This document shows, in pieces, positions 47,256 to 56,405 of a stretch of DNA of 64,000 bases (its first letter is position 1; the number at the start of each line of letters is the position of its first letter). The position numbers and the translations under genes were made by a program. Below the pieces are notes generated by a model, which saw only the letters and a program-made list of their open reading frames with translations, was not told the origin of the DNA and did no database searches. This DNA is from Progne subis subis (Eukaryota > Chordata > Aves > Passeriformes > Hirundinidae), in contig JAKJHU010001408.1 of NCBI GenBank assembly GCA_022316685.1, positions 1-64,000 on the forward strand, in the 5' to 3' direction.

Positions 47256-47499
47256 TAACTCCCCCTGTCAGCTCTGGGCAGAGCTCTGTACCTCTATGTG
47301 ACACTTGTCTGTGGCACTGTGGCGGTGGCCAGGGGGACCTTCCCCGAGCTGTGTGCACAGCAATGCACATCAGCCCAGGCCGGGGGTGCTCACTGCCCGG
47401 TCAATTTTGCTGTCTGGCTGTGGCTCTGGACACTTCCCTTGGAGTGTCTCCAGGCAGGGAACGTTGGAGCTGTCTCCACCGTGGTGTCACAGAGAGGGG

Positions 47500-47763
47500 A
47501 ACGCTGGGGCTGTCCCGCTCCTGCCCTGGCCCCAAGAGCCTGCGGCCGTGCAACCGGCTGTGGCTGCCGCTGTGCAGCCTGCTTGGGTCGTTCCCCAGGG
47601 GGTGCAACAGCAGCAGTGGGGTGCTCGGACCAGGAAGAAACAGGGCGGAAAGGCACAGAAGTCTACGGCTGTCTTGTTTTATTGTGCATGATGTGGAAGG
47701 CCTAACCACAGGGCAAACGCGTGTAAGGCAATGGTGCATGTGAATGGTCACTTGTTGGTCAGT
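47500..47763 (+). pseudogene. gag: ERV-C gag 3' end (nucleocapsid)
   Basis: The last part of the structural polyprotein. A Gln/Ala-rich segment and a basic stretch (TRKKQGGKAQKS) precede a zinc knuckle, C-A-stop-C then GRPNHRANAC, of the CX2CX4HX4C form. The stop is TGA at 47689-47691, inside the knuckle, where an Arg codon (CGA) would be one C-to-T change away. The frame then continues to a GGGAAAC heptamer at 47766-47772. Upstream gag is not recognisable. Confidence 0.65.
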
Positions 47764-47765
47764 TC

Positions 47766-47772
47766 GGGAAAC
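47766..47772 (+). promoter_or_regulatory. gag-pro -1 frameshift site GGGAAAC
   Basis: Heptamer in X XXY YYZ register: codons GGA AAC are in the gag (nucleocapsid) frame, and a -1 slip leads into the protease frame that is open to 48545. The same heptamer serves at gag-pro in Mason-Pfizer-type betaretroviruses. Confidence 0.75.
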
Positions 47773-48545
47773 GCAACGTGGAGCGCAAAGGTGAGACGCG
47801 TGATGACACAAATGTCTCTGCCTCAGCCCCAACCAATGGAGATCTGCTCAGCAGGCTTGCAGCCAGCACCCGCGGTTCAGCAGGTGTCTGCACAGCCGAG
47901 TCTGTCGTGATTGATTCGGACAAAATACACAAGGTTCCCCTGGATGCCTTTAGTCCCTTGGGTGATGGCATGAGCGCGTTTTTGATGGGTTGGTCGAGAG
48001 CCACCATTCAGGGTATCATTGATGCGGATTTTTTGGGACAGATTCATGCAATGGTCTCCACACCCACCTCCTCTCTGACTATCCCAAAAGGCACACGAAT
48101 TTCTCAACTTGGTCCTTTTAAGACTTCTGTTTCCAGAACCGAGGACCGGTCGCGAGGAGACGGTGGCTTCGGCTCTACAGGGCCACCTCAGGTGCACTGG
48201 ACTGCTGTCCTGACCAAAGACCGTCCTGAGACGCTGTGTACCGTGTCCATGGTTGGTGCCACGCCATCCGAGATTCACCTTCGTGGCCTCCTAGATACTG
48301 GGACTGACGTGAACATTCTCTTCGTGGCTGCTTGGCCCCCGCAGTGGCCTTTGGGCTTGGCAAAGACATCAATCGCAGGCTTAGGAGGAATGAAGAAATG
48401 CTACGTGAGCCAGAATCCCCTGGCCATCACGAACCCGGAGGGACAGACAGCCCTAATTTGGCCTCATGTTACTAAGATTCCTCAGAACCTCTGGGGGAGG
48501 GATGTTTTGGCCACATGGGGTGTGCGATTGGGAATGGATTTTTGA
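47766..48545 (+). CDS. pro: ERV-C dUTPase-protease
   Basis: Made by -1 frameshifting from gag, so it needs no own start codon. A dUTPase-like domain (about 47860-48130) has degenerate forms of the conserved motifs: GSAGVCTAE, MGWSRATIQ, GIIDADFLGQI and IPKGTRISQL. The expected Asp-Leu after SAG is missing. The aspartic protease follows, with active-site LLDTGTDVN (Asp-Thr-Gly at 48294-48302) and a WGRDVLATWG segment near the end. The frame is open from the slip site to TGA at 48543-48545, which lies right after a GGATTTT heptamer. The upstream stop in gag means this copy cannot be reached by normal gag translation. Confidence 0.8.
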   Translation, partial: GKRNVERKGETRDDTNVSASAPTNGDLLSRLAASTRGSAGVCTAESVVIDSDKIHKVPLDAFSPLGDGMSAFLMGWSRATIQGIIDADFLGQIHAMVSTPTSSLTIPKGTRISQLGPFKTSVSRTEDRSRGDGGFGSTGPPQVHWTAVLTKDRPETLCTVSMVGATPSEIHLRGLLDTGTDVNILFVAAWPPQWPLGLAKTSIAGLGGMKKCYVSQNPLAITNPEGQTALIWPHVTKIPQNLWGRDVLATWGVRLGMDF

Positions 48546-51247
48546 TTGGGGCCACGGTGATGAAGGGCGCAGAGTGTCCCACGCCTCCTTTACGGTGGCT
48601 GGTGGACAGACCCATCTGGGAGAACCAGTGGACCCTCCCTCATGACAAGCTGGTTGCCCGTTGTGAACTCGTACAGGAGCAGTTGGATCAGGGGCATTTG
48701 GAACCATCTACCAGTCCCTGGAACACTCCTGTCTTTTGTATCAAAAAGAAGTCTGGGAAATGGAGGTTGCTACAAGACCTCCGAAAGATCAATGCCGTGA
48801 TGGAAGGCATGGGAATATTGCAGGCTGGTATGCCATCGCCTACCATGCTTCCTGCGGACTGGCCGGTCCTCATTGTGGATCTGAAGGATTGTTTTTTTAC
48901 GATCCCTCTGCATCCCGATGACAGACCAAAATTTGCCTTCACAGTACCAACAATAAACAATGCAGAGCCCGCACAGCGGTATCAATGGAGAGTTCTTCCT
49001 CAAGGAATGTGGAATTCCCCAGTGTTATGCCAATGGTATGTAGCCCGTGCCTTGTCTGGAGTTCGCAAGCAGTTTCCTGATGCTCACGTCTATCATTATA
49101 TGGACGACATTTTGGTGGCTGCGCCCACCCAGGATGAGCTGCTGAGGATACAGCCTCAGTTGTTGAATGCTCTGCATTCACATGGACTGCAGGTGGCTCC
49201 AGAAAAGGTACAACAACCTCCCTGGAAATATTTGGGGGTCAAAATTCTGGAACGGACAATCGGTCACCAGGAGGTGCAATTTGTGCAATTGGTGAAGACA
49301 CTGAATGATGCTCAGAAGCTGGTAGGTGTTATCACTTGGTTACGTCCTTACTTGGGACTGACCACAGCACAACTGTCTCCCTTGTTTGAATTGTTGAAAG
49401 GGGACACTGATTTAAAGTCACCTCGTGAATTAACCCCTGAGGCACGAAAAGTGCTGGAGGAGGTTCAGCAAGCTGTTTCGGCTTGCCAGGTGTACTGCAT
49501 TGAACCTTCCATTGATGTCACTGTGTTCATTACCACTCCTGATTTACATCCTACAGGTATCATTGGCCAATGGAATGATGATTGGACTGATCCTCTGCAC
49601 GTCTTGGAATGGGTCTTCCTGCCTCATCAGCCGCATAAGACGGCGACGGCGCTGTTTGAATTGATTGCGCGCTTGATAATCAAGTGCCGGCAACGCTGTT
49701 TGCAATTGATGGGTGCAGATCCCTCAAAGATCATACTCCCGGTTCAGAGGGAGGAATTTGATTGGAGCTATGCGAACAATGTTTCACTGCAAAGTGCTCT
49801 CGAGGGTTTTTCAGGGCAGATTACTTATCATCTGCCTAGCCACAAGTTATTGCAAGTGGCCAAAAATACTCAATTTTCTCTACGACCCAAAAATAGCCAA
49901 GAGCCAGTGCAAGGACCCACTGTCTTCACTGAGGGTTCGGGCAAAACAGGAAGAGCCATTGTTACCTGGCAGGATGGATCTGAGTGGAAGGTTTTGGAAG
50001 GCCATGAGGATGGGTCAGCCCAGCTGGTTGAATTAAAGGCTGCTGTCATGGCATTTGAGAAATTTTCCCAGGAACCTTTCAATTTGATCACGGATGTTGC
50101 CGACATCGCACAGCGATTGGGTTGTTCAGTGTTGAAGGAGGTCAGTAACCCTGCCTTGTTAAATTTACTGAAGACCCTGTGGTGTGCAATTCAGGCCAGA
50201 GTTCATCCATATTATGTTCTGCATGTACGAAGTCACACTAATTTGCCAGGATTTGTAACGGAAGGTAACGCAAGGGCTGACAAGTTGGCTAACCCAGCGT
50301 GGGTAGCCCTTCAGCCTGACGTGCTCGCGCAGGCCAAGGCATCGCATGGGTTTTTCCACCAAAACGCGCATACGCTGCAGAAGCAGTTTCAACTGACAGC
50401 CACTGAGGCCAATGAAATTGTCGAGTCGTGTGACGATTGTCATGCCCTTGGTGTGCCATTTCCGGCAGGGGTTAACCCCAGAGGCCTTAAAGCCTTGGAA
50501 CTTTGGCAGACCGATGTTACCCAGGTCACCGAGTTTGGCCGGCTCAAGTATGTGCATGTCACGGTGGACACGTTCTCCTCTGCGATGTGGGCTTCTGCTC
50601 ACACAGAAGAGAAAGCCCGTGATGTCATTGCCCACTGGAGGCAGGCCTTTGCTGTTCTTGGCATACCTTCTGCTGTGAAGACCGACAATGGTCCTGCTTA
50701 TGCCTCGCAGCAGGTATGGCAATTCCTACAGTCATGGGGTGTGTCACATAACTTTGGCATCCCTCATTCTCCGACGGGACAGGCGATTGTAGAACGCAAT
50801 CACGGTACACTCAAGCGTGTTCTTCAGAAGCAGAAACGGCGAATGCAGGGTGAAACCCCACACAGTCGGTTGGCAAAGGCTTTGTACACCATCAATCACC
50901 TTACGGTGCCACAGAACTCAAATAATCCTGTCATTTTGAACCATCACCTCTCGTTGCAGGCTTCGGATGGTGAGCAACAGCCTCGAGCGAAGGTACGGGT
51001 CCGAAATTTAGTCACCAAGCAATGGGAAGGACCTTATGACCTGATCGCTATGGGGCGAGGGTATGCGTGTGTGCCCACCAACACTGGGACACGCTGGCTA
51101 CCTTCAAAGTGTGTCCGTCCTGACCTGCCACCACAGAGGAAGAATTCAGCTGACAGGCAAGGTGGAAGCTGTGATCAACTTGAAAACCACCAAGTGGATG
51201 AATCCTCGAGTGATCACTCTGATGATTCCTCCACAGACAGTGATTGA
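48515..51247 (+). CDS. pol: ERV-C pol: open RT, RNase H and integrase
   Basis: A single 910-codon frame, overlapping pro by 31 bases in the -1 phase; true translation would enter by frameshift at 48536-48542. Reverse transcriptase has the LPQGM segment and YMDD at 49097-49108. RNase H has its first catalytic Asp changed to Glu (TEGSG, codon 49931-49933), and after the Asp at 50093-50095 it lacks three residues present in ERV-A (Ser-Ala-Tyr), an in-frame loss. Integrase has an HHCC zinc domain (about 50345-50445), the D,D35E triad (50513, 50684, 50792) and a GRGYACVPT C-terminal motif. It ends in an acidic Ser/Asp tail. Length and domain order are complete for a betaretroviral Pol. It stays open despite surrounding decay, but the RNase H changes argue against normal activity. 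Confidence 0.93.
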   Translation: MGCAIGNGFLIGATVMKGAECPTPPLRWLVDRPIWENQWTLPHDKLVARCELVQEQLDQGHLEPSTSPWNTPVFCIKKKSGKWRLLQDLRKINAVMEGMGILQAGMPSPTMLPADWPVLIVDLKDCFFTIPLHPDDRPKFAFTVPTINNAEPAQRYQWRVLPQGMWNSPVLCQWYVARALSGVRKQFPDAHVYHYMDDILVAAPTQDELLRIQPQLLNALHSHGLQVAPEKVQQPPWKYLGVKILERTIGHQEVQFVQLVKTLNDAQKLVGVITWLRPYLGLTTAQLSPLFELLKGDTDLKSPRELTPEARKVLEEVQQAVSACQVYCIEPSIDVTVFITTPDLHPTGIIGQWNDDWTDPLHVLEWVFLPHQPHKTATALFELIARLIIKCRQRCLQLMGADPSKIILPVQREEFDWSYANNVSLQSALEGFSGQITYHLPSHKLLQVAKNTQFSLRPKNSQEPVQGPTVFTEGSGKTGRAIVTWQDGSEWKVLEGHEDGSAQLVELKAAVMAFEKFSQEPFNLITDVADIAQRLGCSVLKEVSNPALLNLLKTLWCAIQARVHPYYVLHVRSHTNLPGFVTEGNARADKLANPAWVALQPDVLAQAKASHGFFHQNAHTLQKQFQLTATEANEIVESCDDCHALGVPFPAGVNPRGLKALELWQTDVTQVTEFGRLKYVHVTVDTFSSAMWASAHTEEKARDVIAHWRQAFAVLGIPSAVKTDNGPAYASQQVWQFLQSWGVSHNFGIPHSPTGQAIVERNHGTLKRVLQKQKRRMQGETPHSRLAKALYTINHLTVPQNSNNPVILNHHLSLQASDGEQQPRAKVRVRNLVTKQWEGPYDLIAMGRGYACVPTNTGTRWLPSKCVRPDLPPQRKNSADRQGGSCDQLENHQVDESSSDHSDDSSTDSD
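48536..48542 (+). promoter_or_regulatory. pro-pol -1 frameshift site GGATTTT
   Basis: G GAT TTT in the protease frame is followed immediately by TGA (48543-48545). A -1 slip enters the pol frame. This closely resembles the G GAU UUA site at pro-pol of mouse mammary tumour virus. Confidence 0.75.
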
Positions 51248-51312
51248 ATTTGTATATATTCCCTTTGTAAATTTGTTCATTTTTCTTTTTCTGTTTTTTC
51301 TTTTTTTAAAGT

Positions 51313-51325
51313 TAAAAGGGTGAGA
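51313..51325 (+). other. ERV-C polypurine tract
   Basis: 'taaaagggtgaga' directly before the LTR start at 51326. It is less purine-pure than usual (two T residues). Confidence 0.55.
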
Positions 51326-51727
51326 TGTTACCCTGGTTTTTCTGAGCTTTCTTATTAGCCTTCTTGAAATTCATAATGGAGTCAGATCTTTTAGTCACTG
51401 TTCAATATTAGGAGCAGTTTTCTACCTTTCCCGTAGATGTAACATAAACAAACCCTTTGTTTCTCATTCTTTGTCCTTTGTTTGCATATTTCTAACCTGA
51501 AAAACAACTGTAACTGACAGTGGGTTTGAGCACTGAGGCTGAGGGGTGGAAACCCAAAAAGCCAATCTTCTGCCAGATCCACAAATGTATAAAAAAGTAA
51601 AGAATAAACAAGGAGGCCTTCTTTTTCCTGCTATCTCCGTTCTCAAGGCGGTGAGCTGGAATCAGAGGGTTCTCTGCTTGCGAATTATTTATGTCTGCGC
51701 GTGATTGATTTGTGTATCTCGGTGACA
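51326..51727 (+). repeat. ERV-C 3' LTR
   Basis: 402 bp, TGTTACCC...GGTGACA. It has 'aaatgtataaaaaag' as TATA-like sequence near 51585 and 'aagaataaacaagg' as poly(A) signal near 51602. A diverged relative lies at 34546-34945. Confidence 0.85.
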
Positions 51728-52274
51728 GACCAAGATGTAAGTTAGATTAGGAAATGGTAGGTTAATGATTATTAGATGCCCAAGCTAGAGCTAACTGTTA
51801 TATTATGAGCTTGTTTATAGAAAAAGTGGAGTAAGTGAAGCGTCATAAGAACAGATTGAAACCAGTAAGAACAATGGCCAGCACCTGGACTTGGTATCAA
51901 TCAATCACGAAGCAGAGGACCTTGGACAGGGCCAGAGGGTCACAGAGACCTGATGAAGACTCTCCTGACTTCATCCTTTGAGACCACTGACCCAATTAGA
52001 GACGACTGACCCAATTCAAGAGAAGGATTGCAGACGCATGAAGGACTGATAGCTTCATTTTAATACAGAGCGGAGATGGGAGGTGCTGGGGTTATGCATA
52101 TGTATTGTATGTAAGATCTTGGAGAATAAATAGAGAGCAAAGAGCCTTGTTCGGGGCGGCCACGCCTTTCGGAGATGACTCCCGTGCCGCCCGCCAGTGA
52201 ATAAACATACCACTTTCTAACTTTAATTCATTCGAGGGTCTTTGTCCGTGACTATATCGGTTTTCAATGACTCA
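51728..52274 (+). repeat. ERV-D 5' LTR, 5'-truncated
   Basis: Matches the minus-strand solo LTR at 6990-7597 from about base 61 of that element onward; the first sixty bases are missing because ERV-C abuts. It ends ATGACTCA. TATA-like 'gagaataaatagagagc' lies near 52121 and the poly(A) signal AATAAA at 52200-52205. Confidence 0.85.
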
Positions 52275-53640
52275 GTTTGGCGAGCCAGGCACGAGAAGGT
52301 TCTGCTCGGCTGTGAGACCAGCTCGGGTGGAGGAGCCCCTCAGGGCGCCCCCAGGATATTCCTGGAAGAGTGGGCTACGCTGCTCGACCTGTTCATCCAG
52401 CAGCAGACAAGAACTCCTGACTACTAAAACTCCGGACAAAAAGGTATGTTTGTACTTGAAAAATAGGTACCTTTTTGGTATAGGCGGTTGGTAAGACACG
52501 GAGAGACGTCTCGTGCACAACGCATGCCTAACTTGTGACAGCTCTGCAGAGCCTGGTTTGGCTTGGTTTGGTTTGGTAACCCGTGTCCCGTGGTGGGGAG
52601 CGGCAACCGGTTTTTGTTGTGCCTTGATAATCTGTGTCCCGTGGTGGGGGCAACAGCGGCAGTAGGACAACCGGTTTTGTTGTCAGTTTGTGGTTTAAAG
52701 GTACCTTGGTCATCCATAATTCGAGCGGCTAGCCTGAGTTTTAGGATGCAAAGGGTCCCGTCGTGGGTCGCAGAAAATCCTGATTGCGGCTCCGTGCGCG
52801 CCAGGTGTGTGTGTAGTGTGCACAGATTTGTGTTTTGTGGGTTTGCGTGTCTAGGCTGTGGAAGAATTATTGGTGCACCGTGTGTGTTGTGTTTTGTAAG
52901 AGTTTGTGTCGTAAGTGATTTGACCTGGAAGGCGTAGGCATGGTCAGGAAAGGCTGTTGGTAAGTCGTGGGAGACGTCCCACGCACAACTTGTGCCTCTG
53001 TAGTGTGCTTGCAAGCTTGATTGATACCTGGGCAGTTGTACTTGGTTGCCAGCAGAGAAAGCTGTTAAGCTGTTGTACCGGGCCGTGGAGAGCTCGGATT
53101 GTTGTTGCTGGCAGAAGGGGATTTTGCCATTTGCTGTGCCATAGAGGGCTCAGTTTGCTAGAATCCAGGACTAGCAATTGTAAGGGCAAATCCTGATTTG
53201 TGATTGTTACACTGTGTGAATGCATCCTGACTGTGAGAACGATTGAGAGTGAGTTTGTTGAGACGTGCTACGAGCACGAAGCGATTGAGGAGTTTGGACC
53301 CGCGGTTCCGTTTTCAGGAGACTGAAATGGCCGGGGAAAAATGAAGTGAGTGAGGTGTATGAAAACCCTTAAAGCCCCCTCCCTGCTGTGACTGTGGTGT
53401 GTGTGCTTTGGTTATTCACTGTAACTGTATTTTTCAGGCAACATCCATCTTGTGTTAAGTGTTTTAAGTGCAGCACATGCTGAGGTTGAAGAGTTGATTA
53501 GCCTCTGAGAGCTGAGGCGTGAATGCTTTTGAAATAGACTGAGGACAGACAAAGGACAAGACCAGTTTGCCACGAAGTAATAGAAACCCTTGACAAGAGC
53601 TTAGTTGTGATTTTAGGTATGGAGACTGTGTTTGTAGATC
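52275..53640 (+). other. ERV-D primer site and long leader, gammaretrovirus-like
   Basis: TGGCGAGCCAGGCACGAG at 52278-52295 is at primer-site position; I cannot assign the tRNA. The leader holds two hairpins with GACG tetraloops (52497-52515 and 52967-52982). Each comes shortly after a 'gttggtaag' splice-donor-like word (near 52487 and 52956), and each is followed by 'gcacaac'. A separate repeat of 'gtgtcccgtggtgggg' occurs at about 52583 and 52629. No gag frame is recognisable; ATG at about 53327 closes after a few codons. The right limit is uncertain. Confidence 0.65.
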
Positions 53641-55974
53641 GTTGGAATTAAAATAAGGGTAACTTTGGCCTGAGAACTCGATCTGGCCAGATGAATAAAA
53701 GGAATTCCTTTACCTCAGTGGTTTGGGCTTGACTCGTAGGAGTTTGTGAATTCAGCAAGCTGGTATGGCCTGAGCATTCAGCATTATTCATGTTCTGTAA
53801 GTTTTTCCATCGTGTCATTACTAAATAAAACATCAGCTGAACCCTTCTAAAGCTCTGCAGATACGCGAGGCAGTTGTTATAACTATATTTATATAGGACA
53901 TTTCTACCTTGCTGCTATAAACTATTCTGACCATAGCAGATTGTGATTCAGCACTTTCAGGTGTAAAACTCGTGCAAAAAGGAGAAAGTATTTTTTATTA
54001 ACTTCCCGTGGAAACAGAAAGAAATCCTTAATTAATTCCAGTGCAAGCACATTAGTTTGGTAAGGGTACACATCTATACAGGAGGAATAGCTGTGCAGTG
54101 GTACCAGCAAATGTAATGAAAAGAAGAGTCAAACCCCTCTTTCCTATAAGGAATATAATTTATAATAGGAATCCCCTGTGGTTAAACCAAAATTACTGCA
54201 ACAGTTGCAAAGACAGCTACTGTATGCTATATATAAGTATTTATACATTAATATGTTTATTTTAAATATAAAATATTATGCATCTATATTTAATAAATTA
54301 TATAAAATGCATTGTATTTTATACTATTTATATTTTTTATACATATACAATCTCTCTCTCTCTTTTTCTCCCTCCCTAACTGCATCTGCTCGAAGAAATG
54401 AAGATGAGGGTTCTGTGCTGAATAATGCACAGCTCCCTCCCCTCCAGTGGAGCTTTGGCTGGAGGAGAAGGATGTACAGGGACTTAATGTACAGAGGTGA
54501 TGGCTGGACATGGGGTGAAGCTCCAGTCCTACCCATGCCTTCTGTGCAACGACATCTGGGAAGGATTTCCTTCCCTTCTGCTTTTCTAGGCTTTGAGCAA
54601 CCTGGTCTAGGGGAAGGCAGTAAGAGTTGGAATGAAGTGACCTTTAAGGTCCCCTCCAACCCAAAATATCCTGTGATTCTAAGAAACCTTGAACTCTGAA
54701 TTATTTTCCCTGAGTTTAGTTCAAAACAGTTTTTGAACTAAGGCAGCTTTGCCTTGAGCAGCAATCTCACAAAGAGATGGCCACTGACCGTGGGCTCGCA
54801 TCCAAAGTATGTGAATTTCAGCTCTGAAACACAGGACATGTTTTTTCCTATGTCAAAACAGACTGAGGGTCCAGCATCCTTGTCAGTGCCAGATGCTTCC
54901 AAATAAGTTAGATTCAATTTTGCTGCTAGCAAGATTAATTCACGTCCTAATCAACTCAGTTGAAACCATGACATCGCTGAGCCCGACCAGATTTTGACCC
55001 TTACTGTACAATTTCCAGCATGAGAAATAAGAAAGATTTTTTTCTGACCAAAACAGATGATGCCCCGGAGCAAAAGTGATTTGAGAGAAGATTGGCATGC
55101 AGCGGTAATTTCATTTAAGCTGGTGTAACCAATTTGGGGTTCTGATCTTTGAGAATAACGTTACAGCATAACATTTTCAGGAGTGCCCAAGCAACCTTTG
55201 CCCTTTGGCTCTGCTGGCTTTCAGCAGGTTAATACACTGAATCACCCAGGGATGTTTGAAAACTCTGCCAATACCCTCAAACCTATAGATGTAAACCGGA
55301 GAGGCAATCTGGCTTTGCCCTGTGAGCTCCATGGGACTTGTTCTGGGGGAGCAGAAACAGCTTTTTGCTTCAGCCACGTCCCACAGCAATTTTTCACAGT
55401 CAGCATAGCAGCAGTTGCTACACCTCTATAGCTTCATCCCAATGCATCTGGAAAAACATGGGAAATAGGAGTCTGCTGGAGGACGAATGGATAAATCCCC
55501 AGCTTGCAATTATCTGGCCAGCAAAAGCAAACACACTCCCCTTTCCTTAATGTTCACGGGAACTTCCCCTGGGGCAGCCTGATTTTGTGTTTTCCCAGCT
55601 CCTCTCCTGGCATGAAGAGCTTTCACCAGGCACATTTCAGAGGAATAGTTTGTCTTACTGCGAGGGTTAAAAAAAAAAAAAAAAAATCAGAAAAGCAAGG
55701 CAACTAGTTTTGAACACAGTTTTTAAATACTGGTATTTCATTAATTATTTTTCACTCTGAACAGTGTATCAGGATGATCAATCCCTTGAACCACTAATTA
55801 AATACTGTTGGTGAAATATAACATTTCAGATTTCTCTTCCCTCTCATTGCGTAGCCACATTACTTTGAATCTTTATTTCCTTGTAATTACAGGCCCTTTT
55901 CATTAAGTTCCTAGGGAATGCCGAAAAGAAATACCCAGAAAAACATCAAGGTGTTGGATGAGAGTTGCATAGCA
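53641..55974. other. Mostly AT-rich intergenic DNA
   Basis: Contains a CT-rich simple repeat (54349-54377), a CR1 scrap (54585-54690) and a poly-A run (55670-55686). No gene recognised; open frames are short and domain-free. Confidence 0.5.
54585..54690 (+). repeat. CR1 LINE 3' tail
   Basis: 'tgagcaacctggtctagggg', then 'gacctttaaggtcccctcca' and 'acccaaaatatcctgtgatt' form the CR1 3' end, internally deleted. Confidence 0.8.
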
Positions 55975-55977
55975 TGC

Positions 55978-56402
55978 CAAAAAACCTGGACCCGATTTAC
56001 CCTCTTGGAATGGAGCTGCCCAGCATGCAGGAAAACCCAGACCGGATCTCACTGAAAGTTGCCTTGGTCGGAGGGAAAACCTGGATGGGATTCCCCCTAA
56101 AAAACTGAAATGGAGCTGCCCATTTGGAGACAAATTTCACCTGAAAAACTGGAATGGAGTTGCCTATCTGGAGGGAAAACCCTGAGCAAATTTCGGGGAA
56201 AAACCAGAGAGCAGCTGCCAAGTTGGGGGGAAAACCTGGACTGGATTTCTGGCAAAAACTGGAATGGAGTCAACTGGTTGGAGGGAAAACCTGGACTGGA
56301 TTCCTGGCAAAAACTGGAATGGATTCTCCAGGTTGGAGGGAAAACCCGGACTGGATTTCCCCCAGAACACTGGAATGGAGTCACCCAGTTGGTGGGAAAA
56401 CA
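55978..56402 (+). repeat. 55-bp minisatellite
   Basis: About eight degenerate units, best seen at 56220-56400: 'ggagggaaaacctggactgg', 'attcctggcaaaaactggaa', 'tggagtcaactggtt'. The left units are more diverged. Confidence 0.88.
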
Positions 56403-56405
56403 GCA

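Larger units (their letters stand above)
47300..51727 (+). mobile_element. ERV-C: 5'-truncated, env-less betaretrovirus-like provirus
   Basis: Contains the 3' end of gag, dUTPase-protease, a complete open pol and a 3' LTR (51326-51727). The 5' LTR and most of gag are missing, and pol is followed almost directly by the polypurine region and LTR, with no env. The left edge is uncertain. The LTR ends exactly where homology to the ERV-D LTR begins (51728). Confidence 0.88.

Noticed and set aside
46965..47258. 97-codon frame rich in Phe and Val resembling a membrane protein
   Set aside because: Translation of a T-rich simple repeat.
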